NCBI RefSeq assembly: GCF_002896855.1
Contig: NZ_CP021850.1
Coordinates: forward strand, 2,443,665 to 2,507,664
Direction of reading: 5' to 3'
Source: Clostridium thermosuccinogenes
GTDB taxonomy: Bacteria > Bacillota > Clostridia > Acetivibrionales > DSM-5807
Length of the DNA: 64,000 bases
The position numbers were made by a program, and so were the translations under genes. Positions 57,682-64,000 of this stretch are shown piece after piece (the stretch's first letter is position 1; every line of letters starts with the position of its first letter). Under the pieces are notes generated by a model, which searched no databases, was not told the origin of the DNA, and saw only the letters and a list, made by a program, of their open reading frames with translations.

Positions 57682-59850
57682 TTAGTTCCCCTTGGGAAGC
57701 ACTCGGTCATAATAATCGGTATCAAGAATCTTTTCAGAATACAGGAATTTATCAGCCACAATACTGTTTATTAACTCTATATAGGCACTGTCGTTTCCGC
57801 TTCCATCGGTAAAAACAGCAGTATCGGTAATGGAGTTGTACATAGCCCTTTCGGTGATCCAGCTTCGGTTTGAAAAGATCACCAGAGGAGGAGCATCGCT
57901 CAATATATCGCTTCCCATCAGCAGCCGGGAATCGTATTCAAGACCAAACAGATTTGACAGCGTCGGAATAATATCAAGGCTTGAGCATGGTTTATCCACC
58001 ACTACAGGGTCCATCCCCTTTTTCCAAAGAATAAAAGTGCTTTTATACAGTTCAAAATTGTTCTCAACCTTATGACCTGCCAATTCGTCAATACATTCTC
58101 TGGGCAATCCGTAGGGATAATGGTCTGCACTTATGGCGATAACGGTTTTGTCAGCAATACCTGCTTCTTCAAGCCTCTCAATGAGCGTCCTTACGGCAAA
58201 CTCCAGCTCCAGGTTGCAGGCGATATATGCTTTTGATTCATCGGAATAAGGCAGGTGTTCAACATACTGCTTGTTTTTCATTGCAATGTTATTCCCATAA
58301 AAGTTATAATTCATATGTCCACTGATGGTCATATAATACGCATGAAAAGGCTGTAAACCTATAAACTCCCCTGTGGTTACCTCGATCATTTCCAGGTCGG
58401 ATTCCGGCCAGGTTTCTTTTATGTTAAGCCCGTTGCCTACAGCCTTGAAATCATATCCCATATTCGGATGAGATATATGCCTTTTGTAATAAGTATAGGT
58501 ATGATTATGGTAAGCCTTTGTTGTATAGCCCAGTTTTTTAAACTGGTTGCCCATGGTAAAAGGCATGTGGTTTTTTCCGGATTTGGCCATGCTCCATGTT
58601 CCTGTCTTGGGAATAAGCCCCGTGCACGCCACATATTCCCCATCCGTCGTGCTGACTCCCCAGACAGGGTTATAAAAATTATTGAACACAAAACCTCTTT
58701 TTGACATTTCATACAGGGTTGGGGTAAGCTCAGGGCTTAATGCATAGGGAGCAAAGGATTCGGCCGTTATCATTATAAGATTGTCGCCTTTGAACATGCC
58801 GGTATATTCATTCTTTTTCGTAGGCTGCAGGGTGGAAAAATACCTGTGCATATCAAGGATTGCAGGATTCTTTTCCCCTTCTGTCAACGCCTTGAAGTCA
58901 ATGTCCATAATATTATATATGTCATAGGGACTGGTTTCAGCTTTTGGCATTCCTGTTTCGCTGCCGATGTCCATCCTATCGGATTTGCTGTTATCTTCTG
59001 AATTGCTTTCATTCATGCCGATGCCACCGGAAGAATCGCTTGAACCAACACTTTTCCCGTCTTTACCTTCCTCTTCGTTCCCTGCTCTATTATCCTGGAT
59101 ACGTCCTGTGTTTTGTCCATCCGGCCTTGAAAAAACTTCTGCAGCTTTATGATCACTACCAAAGCCGAAAATGAGACGCTGGATATCCAGCCTCATCGTC
59201 GTAAGAAGCCCCAGCCTGCTAACCGACAGTTCCGGTGAAAAGGTCTTGTAATACAAGGTATATTGGGACAGAGTATTTTTATTCGTCATATTTACACACG
59301 CAATGCTCACGGTAAAGCTGATCAGGCAAAAGACCAGGACTCCGGCAGCAGTCTCCGGTTTTACTCTGAAAAAAGAAAACCTTCTGTGGAATATGATAAA
59401 AAGCATCATTGGGACGAGCAGTAAAATTACCGCAGCTATATTCTTAAGTATTGCGGATATTACAATATCCTTTAAACGCAATGCATCCCCGGCACCGGTT
59501 ATGGAATAAAGCGACAGGGGAGTTCTGAATATGCAAAAATATATAAGCTGCACACTGTAAACCAAAAACAGGAGCTTGATGAATATGAACGCCAGAATTT
59601 TATTTATCCTTTCCTTAAAAATACCACATGCCAGGAACAAAACAACGCCGCAGGAGAAAGAAAACAACACGGGAAAGATAAAATCGAGGCTCATATTCTT
59701 AAAAATCCATAACCTGTAAACAAGTTCATAATAATTAACAAGGCCTATAAAGAAAATCAAAAGCCGGTACTTGTTTAAAAAAGGCCCTATCCTATTCACC
59801 CTATCGTGAATCTGACGCTTAAGCATCTCGGACATCCGATAATTGAGCAT
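57682..59850 (-). CDS. LTA synthase family phosphotransferase (sulfatase fold)
   Basis: A 722-residue membrane protein with five N-terminal segments (about 25-200), a low-complexity Gly/Ser/Asp/Glu/Asn linker (about 245-305), and an extracytoplasmic sulfatase-fold domain. LIMITAESFAPYALSPELTP carries the metal-binding Glu; VWGVSTTDGEYVACTGLIPK has the catalytic Thr; ISADHYPYGL supplies the metal-binding Asp and His. Family members polymerise or transfer glycerol phosphate from phosphatidylglycerol. Whether this one makes lipoteichoic acid or only a primer or side group cannot be told. GGAG lies 7 nt before the ATG. Confidence 0.9.
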   Translation of the reverse strand: MLNYRMSEMLKRQIHDRVNRIGPFLNKYRLLIFFIGLVNYYELVYRLWIFKNMSLDFIFPVLFSFSCGVVLFLACGIFKERINKILAFIFIKLLFLVYSVQLIYFCIFRTPLSLYSITGAGDALRLKDIVISAILKNIAAVILLLVPMMLFIIFHRRFSFFRVKPETAAGVLVFCLISFTVSIACVNMTNKNTLSQYTLYYKTFSPELSVSRLGLLTTMRLDIQRLIFGFGSDHKAAEVFSRPDGQNTGRIQDNRAGNEEEGKDGKSVGSSDSSGGIGMNESNSEDNSKSDRMDIGSETGMPKAETSPYDIYNIMDIDFKALTEGEKNPAILDMHRYFSTLQPTKKNEYTGMFKGDNLIMITAESFAPYALSPELTPTLYEMSKRGFVFNNFYNPVWGVSTTDGEYVACTGLIPKTGTWSMAKSGKNHMPFTMGNQFKKLGYTTKAYHNHTYTYYKRHISHPNMGYDFKAVGNGLNIKETWPESDLEMIEVTTGEFIGLQPFHAYYMTISGHMNYNFYGNNIAMKNKQYVEHLPYSDESKAYIACNLELEFAVRTLIERLEEAGIADKTVIAISADHYPYGLPRECIDELAGHKVENNFELYKSTFILWKKGMDPVVVDKPCSSLDIIPTLSNLFGLEYDSRLLMGSDILSDAPPLVIFSNRSWITERAMYNSITDTAVFTDGSGNDSAYIELINSIVADKFLYSEKILDTDYYDRVLPKGN

Positions 59851-60176
59851 CTTTTTTCTCCGAAAAGCATTATTTGTAGTTCTTTACAAAGTTGGTCGAA
59901 AATCACCAGATGAATATTATATTTAGCTGTAAGTCTGATTTGATGCTCTAAAATAGGGTAATTTCAACCAACAGTAGAAAGAACCTTATTTATATATATT
60001 AAATATAACACCTCATACTTGCTATTTTATCAGCATTAACCAAATTAGGGCAATATCTCTTCCCATAACTTTTAATCCATAATATTAAATTTATATAATC
60101 GATGTGCATGAGCTTTGAGTATAAATTCTCAGCAAAATATCTCAGACACCTGCATGTCAAAGGTTTTTTCTATTCC
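59851..60176. other. Intergenic region upstream of the LTA-synthase-like gene
   Basis: AT-rich, no gene. TATAAT occurs on the minus strand in the promoter-proximal part without a clear -35. No hairpin terminator for the homoserine dehydrogenase gene was found. Confidence 0.4.
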
Positions 60177-61460
60177 CTATCTCTCAACTCTTATTACATT
60201 TTCCACCTTGATTACTTCATCCAGGCGCCTTATATCTTCTATAGCCTTCCCCATGGACAGCTCTTTTGCCTTATGAGTAACAAAAATCAACGGCACTTCC
60301 CCCCTGTTGTGATCTTTTTGAATAACGGAAGCGATGCTTACATCATGTTTTCCGAATATTCCCGCGATTTTTGCCAGTACCCCCGGCTCATCCTTTACGG
60401 TAAGACGTATGAAAAATTCCGTTTCCCAGTCCTCGATCATTGTTATTTCCGGAGATATCCTATCCTCATTATAGAAGGTCGAATAGAGGTTCCTTCCTTT
60501 CTGCTGGCAAGCCGTAACAATGTCCGAAACAATGGCGCTTCCCGTCGGCAAATCCCCTGCTCCCCTTCCGTAAAGCATCAGGTTCCCTACCGCATCTCCT
60601 TTGACAAATATGGCATTATATGAGTTGCGTACAGAAGCCAGAGGATGGTCCATAGGAATGAAGGTTGGATGTACACGGGCTTCTATGCTTGTCCCTTGTT
60701 TTTTGGCGATAGCCAGCAGTTTGACTGCAAATCCCAGCTCCTTGCCATAATTGATGTCCTCAACCGTAATGCCGGAAATTCCTTCCCTGTATATGTTATC
60801 TATATGAATTCTTGCATGAAATCCTATCGATGCCAGAATGGACAGCTTGTACATGGCATCAAAGCCTTCCACGTCCGAGGTCGGGTCAGGCTCTGCATAC
60901 CCACGCTGCTGAGCATCGGCCAGTATTTCTGCAAAATTCCTGCCTTCCTCCGACATTTTAGTTAGAATGTAGTTGGTGGTGCCATTAATGATGCCCATGA
61001 TCTCGTACACATTGTTGGCTTGCAGGGATTCCCGCATGACTTTAATAACCGGTATGCCTCCGGCGACGCTGGCCTCATAGTAAAGCCCTACACCATACGC
61101 CCGGGCAGCCTTCTCCAGCTCAGGCCAGTGTTTTGCCAAAACTTCTTTGTTCGCAGTAACCACTGTTTTTCCGTTGGATAAGGCTTTCAATATGTATTCC
61201 CTTGCCGGTTCCGTCCCTCCCATGAACTCAGCTACAATCGATATCTCTGGATTTTTCACTATATCGTCCACATTGTCGGTCAATACGTTTTCATCAACTT
61301 CTATGCTCCTCTTCTTCCTTACATCTCTTACCAGTATCTTTTCTATCTTTATGTCCAATCCATCCCGGTGAGATATATCAGCACCATTTTCCTTCAAGAT
61401 CTTATACACACCCGTACCTACGTTTCCAAAACCAAGAAGTCCGATTTTAACAGTCTCCAC
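60177..61460 (-). CDS. hom: Homoserine dehydrogenase with ACT domain
   Basis: A 427-residue enzyme. METVKIGLLGFGNVGTGVYK is the NAD(P) loop; GTTNYILTKM and DVEGFDAMYKLSILA belong to the catalytic domain with the usual Glu/Asp/Lys residues; GRGAGDLPTGSAIVSDI follows. The C-terminal ACT domain (about 345-420, RLTVKDEPGVLAKIAGIF) allows feedback control, usually by threonine. The ORF opens at 61484, but AAAGGAGG lies 10 nt before the GTG at 61460, so that start is used. It reduces aspartate semialdehyde to homoserine for threonine and methionine. It stands alone here, not with thrC or thrB. Confidence 0.94.
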   Translation of the reverse strand: METVKIGLLGFGNVGTGVYKILKENGADISHRDGLDIKIEKILVRDVRKKRSIEVDENVLTDNVDDIVKNPEISIVAEFMGGTEPAREYILKALSNGKTVVTANKEVLAKHWPELEKAARAYGVGLYYEASVAGGIPVIKVMRESLQANNVYEIMGIINGTTNYILTKMSEEGRNFAEILADAQQRGYAEPDPTSDVEGFDAMYKLSILASIGFHARIHIDNIYREGISGITVEDINYGKELGFAVKLLAIAKKQGTSIEARVHPTFIPMDHPLASVRNSYNAIFVKGDAVGNLMLYGRGAGDLPTGSAIVSDIVTACQQKGRNLYSTFYNEDRISPEITMIEDWETEFFIRLTVKDEPGVLAKIAGIFGKHDVSIASVIQKDHNRGEVPLIFVTHKAKELSMGKAIEDIRRLDEVIKVENVIRVER

Positions 61461-61795
61461 CGCTTGTTTTCCTCCTTTTTGCATATGTTCTTCAACATTA
61501 ATGCTTTTGTAATTTCATATATAAACGCTTTAAACCATAGATTCAGCTTTGCAAAAACTCTTTGACCCGTCCGGTTGCCGCCATACCCTTTTTGCATATG
61601 AAATAGTACGCTTATTAAAATAGTCTGCCAATACCGGAAAAAGCATATTGTCCCTGCAGTTTAAATTTGCCTTCCTGTTTTACATAACCAGTTCTTCCTA
61701 TGCTTTAGCAAACTGTCCGGTTCTTTAAATCCCTTATATAATCTTATATAATATTTTAAATATATGAGCGAAAAATACAAGGCTTAGGCAAAATT
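61461..61795. other. Intergenic region between hom and the LysM gene
   Basis: No coding sequence with a ribosome site. It contains the hom promoter region on the minus strand, not resolved by eye. The terminator of the LysM gene is at its right end. Confidence 0.4.
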
Positions 61796-61832
61796 AAAAG
61801 GAACCTTTCTCCAATAAAGGCAGGTTCCTTTT
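61796..61832 (-). terminator. Terminator of the LysM/GH18 gene
   Basis: An 11-bp perfect stem (AAAAGGAACCT / AGGTTCCTTTT) with a 15-nt loop, followed on the minus strand by T-rich AATTTTGCC, 25 bp past the stop. Confidence 0.8.
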
Positions 61833-61857
61833 ATCCCCCTTTGGCTTATAACCATTT

Positions 61858-63126
61858 TTATACCAGCTTGCTGATTTCAAAGCTGTCCTCCAGCACATAC
61901 CAGTTCTGGGGAAATTCCAGGGTAAGCTCCCAATAACTCACTCCCCGGAGCCCATATTCCTTAACTACATTATATTTTGCCTGCACACTCCGGGCATCCT
62001 CAAACCACACCTCATGGTTTGCTCCGTTTTCATCGGTATAGAAGAAGTAGGGAGATTGATATATATAGTTGTACCGGATTTCTGCCCCATACCGCGCTGC
62101 GCGTCTTACTGCCTCCTGGGGAGATATGATCTCTGCCCGGGTGACACCCTGTACATAGGGAAGCCTCCAGTCATACCCATATAAAGGCACTCCCATCATT
62201 ATTTTATTCCGGGGTATGGCTGTCACCGCATAATCCAGCACTTTCCTCACCTCATTTATCGGAGCAACCGCCCAGGGGCGACCGCCTACCCATCCCCATT
62301 CATAGGTCATCAGAATGACAAAATCAACAATACTGCCATGGGCAGGATAATCATGAGCTTCATAAAGGGTTCCGGCCTGGCCGGCGCTTATCTTCGGGGC
62401 AAGAGCCGTAGAAACCTTGTAACCTTCCGGACGCAGCCTGTTTACCACACGCCGGAGGAATTGATTATATGCTTCCCGGTCATTGGGATACAGATATTCG
62501 AAATCTATGTTCAGACCTCCATATCCTTTCTGCCGCATTATGCTCATAATATTATCCAGCAGACGGTTCTGCACCTGTACGCTGCTCAGTACCGCATGAG
62601 CCAGTTCGGAATCAAATCCGTTTTCCCCGAAATTTGTTACTACCATCAGAGGCATTACCCGCTCTCTTCTGGCTGCTTCCAGCACTCCAGCGTCATCCAG
62701 CACGTTGAGGTCCCCATTGGGTCTTATGCTGTAACTAAAAGGCGACAAATAGGTAAGAAAATCTCCGGTATAGTTAACAACTTGCGCTCCGGATGCTCCC
62801 ATCCTCGTTATATACCCATTAACCTCAGCCGACCTTCTGGGAATCCGCAGCACCTGGCCTACGTATATAAGCGCAGGATTTGTGATCTGATTCGCTTCCG
62901 CCAGGGATTGGAGAGAGACGCCGTAGCGTCTTGCTATAGTGTATAAGGACTCACCCCTTTGTACCACATGCGTACCGCTGGGGGTGGGAATAACCAACGC
63001 CTGGCCCACCACAAGCACATTTGGGTTTGAAAGCTGGTTTGCCTGAATTATCTGGTTGACGCTGACCCCATAATATCTGGAAATCTGCCAAAGGGTATCG
63101 CCTCTATTCACAACATGGATTTGCAC
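61858..63126 (-). CDS. LysM-LysM-GH18 glycosidase (YaaH/SleL-like)
   Basis: A 422-residue protein without a signal peptide. Two LysM domains at about 3-47 and 50-96 (IHVVNRGDTLWQISRYYGVS and HVVQRGESLYTIARRYGVSL) bind peptidoglycan; residues 110-420 are a GH18 barrel with the catalytic segment GLNIDFEYL. This is the architecture of cortex-lytic N-acetylglucosaminidase SleL/YaaH and related spore germination hydrolases. The GTG at 63126 has GGAGG 7 nt upstream; the ATG 6 bp earlier is too close to that site, and the ATG at 63156 has none. Expected to sit in the spore coat/cortex and degrade cortex muropeptides during germination. Confidence 0.92.
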   Translation of the reverse strand: MQIHVVNRGDTLWQISRYYGVSVNQIIQANQLSNPNVLVVGQALVIPTPSGTHVVQRGESLYTIARRYGVSLQSLAEANQITNPALIYVGQVLRIPRRSAEVNGYITRMGASGAQVVNYTGDFLTYLSPFSYSIRPNGDLNVLDDAGVLEAARRERVMPLMVVTNFGENGFDSELAHAVLSSVQVQNRLLDNIMSIMRQKGYGGLNIDFEYLYPNDREAYNQFLRRVVNRLRPEGYKVSTALAPKISAGQAGTLYEAHDYPAHGSIVDFVILMTYEWGWVGGRPWAVAPINEVRKVLDYAVTAIPRNKIMMGVPLYGYDWRLPYVQGVTRAEIISPQEAVRRAARYGAEIRYNYIYQSPYFFYTDENGANHEVWFEDARSVQAKYNVVKEYGLRGVSYWELTLEFPQNWYVLEDSFEISKLV

Positions 63127-63336
63127 CTGCATACCTCCAAAAATTACTTCATACATTAATTTATTAATTATGCTTCGAATATGTTCTTAATGATTCGTCG
63201 GGGTATGCAAATAGATGCAAGTTAATATTACAGCATAGGTAATATCATATTTGATTGAATCCCTTCGGAACTGCAATTCCTCACTTTAATTATCTGAACT
63301 CAAACCAAATTTAATAAAGTAAAGCAAAAATGTCTG

Positions 63337-63813
63337 TCATTTTGCAAATATAGCCTTTCTGGATTTCTCCAAAAGCAGAATCAAAGGATAACCCAGTCCA
63401 TAGCATGCTACCAGCTCTCCAAAAGCTACCGTTGCCATGCTTATCAAAAGCGGTACCTGATACAGGTAAGTAAGTTCCATTCCGATAATGACACCATTTA
63501 CTATTACCGGAGGCAGAGGCACCAGGTATTTTTTGGGCATCTTATAAGTCATAAATGCAGCAATCAGCGTCGCAGCGCTGCCAAAAATCATGTCTATCGG
63601 TCCCAATCCTCCATAAATATTGGCTATCAGGCAGCCTACAAACAACCCCGGAATAGCTGCCGGTGTGAACATCGGAAGTATTGTCAGAGCCTCTGATACT
63701 CTTATCTGTATCTGGCCGTTTTGCCCAAAACTGATAGGAGCAAATATGATGGTCAAAGCTGCATACATAGCAGCAATAACAGCTGCTTCAGTTATAAATC
63801 TTGTTTTTTTCAA
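63337..63813 (-). CDS. queT: QueT family queuosine-precursor transporter
   Basis: A 158-residue membrane protein with five or six segments matching QueT, the substrate-binding S component of an ECF transporter for preQ0/preQ1: ITEAAVIAAMYAALTIIFAP, QIQIRVSEALTILPMFTPAA and GPIDMIFGSAAT. The frame is open to 63903, but the extension is polar and GGGGGAA lies upstream of the TTG at 63813, which gives the usual family N-terminus. Works with shared EcfA/EcfT subunits. A preQ1 riboswitch is common before queT; none could be confirmed. Confidence 0.86.
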   Translation of the reverse strand: MKKTRFITEAAVIAAMYAALTIIFAPISFGQNGQIQIRVSEALTILPMFTPAAIPGLFVGCLIANIYGGLGPIDMIFGSAATLIAAFMTYKMPKKYLVPLPPVIVNGVIIGMELTYLYQVPLLISMATVAFGELVACYGLGYPLILLLEKSRKAIFAK

Positions 63814-63845
63814 TCTAGCATTCCCCCATTTTTTAATTTTAGTTA

Positions 63846-63883
63846 GTCGATGACAAGTTCTAAGACATAAAAAATGCATCGAC
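63846..63883 (-). promoter_or_regulatory. Hairpin in the queT leader
   Basis: Inverted 7-mers GTCGATG (63846-63852) and CATCGAC (63877-63883) enclose a 24-nt loop, about 33 bp before the queT start. It does not fit the preQ1-I consensus. The sequence to the right edge (63884-64000) shows no gene. Confidence 0.4.
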
Positions 63884-64000
63884 GGCATGTCCCATGTATA
63901 CATGTATATATAAAGAGAAAATCACCGGTGAACTCCTCAAAGCTATGGAATGATCATCATATCACTTTATGCATGAACCAGGACTGCATCCATTTATTAT

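Noticed and set aside
60102-60623. 173-codon plus-strand ORF overlapping the end of hom
   Set aside because: Antisense to the ACT-domain part of hom; no ribosome site.
63814-64000. preQ1-I riboswitch before queT
   Set aside because: The expected A-rich tail and C-rich loop arrangement of preQ1-I could not be found; only a simple hairpin is present.
1-64000. CRISPR arrays, tRNA or rRNA genes and prophage modules
   Set aside because: No regularly spaced repeats, cloverleaf-like sequences, rRNA signatures or phage structural/integrase genes were seen anywhere in the window.

Overview
The window reads as a chromosomal segment of a spore-forming, anaerobic member of the Clostridia (Bacillota). 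Evidence: a GerA-type germinant receptor operon, a LysM/GH18 spore-type glycosidase, a V/A-type ATPase operon of the clostridial kind, an S-layer-homology (SLH) protein, copper-amine-oxidase-like stalk domains, strong AGGAGG ribosome sites and frequent GTG/TTG starts. A cellulolytic Acetivibrio/Ruminiclostridium-like genus is my guess only. No rRNA, tRNA, CRISPR array or prophage was seen.

Layout. 0-9.8 kb (all minus): the 5' part of a divergent GyrB/ParE-type topoisomerase subunit running off the left edge, a stalk-domain lipoprotein, a two-gene threonine/serine exporter, and a three-gene set in which two ABC exporter subunits with zinc ribbons flank a DUF1854 protein. 10-13 kb: a Gfo/Idh/MocA dehydrogenase and a TIM-barrel isomerase/epimerase, divergent from an AraC regulator. 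13.1-13.5 kb: two tiny Gly/Phe-rich single-membrane-segment proteins. 13.8-22.5 kb: a complete nine-gene V/A-ATPase operon (G/H-C-I-K-F-E-A-B-D) behind a near-consensus promoter. 23-29 kb: arginine decarboxylase and gerAA-AC-AB. 29.4-38.4 kb: an oligosaccharide uptake block (FAD oxidoreductase, lipoprotein binding protein, two LplB/LplC-type permeases) divergent from a YesN/YesM-type two-component system.

38.5-40.5 kb: an intact insertion sequence with perfect 16-bp inverted repeats and an 8-bp target duplication. It lies between a promoter and the ribosome site of a flavin reductase gene, and carries a 140-bp palindromic array of DnaA-box-like 9-mers. 41-51.5 kb: an accessory, visibly AT-richer stretch with a coat-like cupin protein, two secreted transglutaminase-like proteins with different surface anchors, a MerR regulator with an FMN-binding protein, a DUF2975/HTH pair, a PepSY protein, an ICMT-like membrane methyltransferase and a 5'-truncated methyltransferase pseudogene.

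52-64 kb: mostly housekeeping genes: YyaL, a CmpB-type membrane protein, an alpha/beta hydrolase, thioredoxin reductase, a membrane-anchored Mrr-like protein, an LTA-synthase-type phosphotransferase, homoserine dehydrogenase, a LysM/GH18 protein and QueT.

Best candidates for something undescribed are the ABC-DUF1854-ABC system, the DnaA-box-like structured array inside the IS, the paired mini-proteins and the degenerate membrane-tethered Mrr-like protein. All calls rest on reading the sequence and translations; no database search was run.
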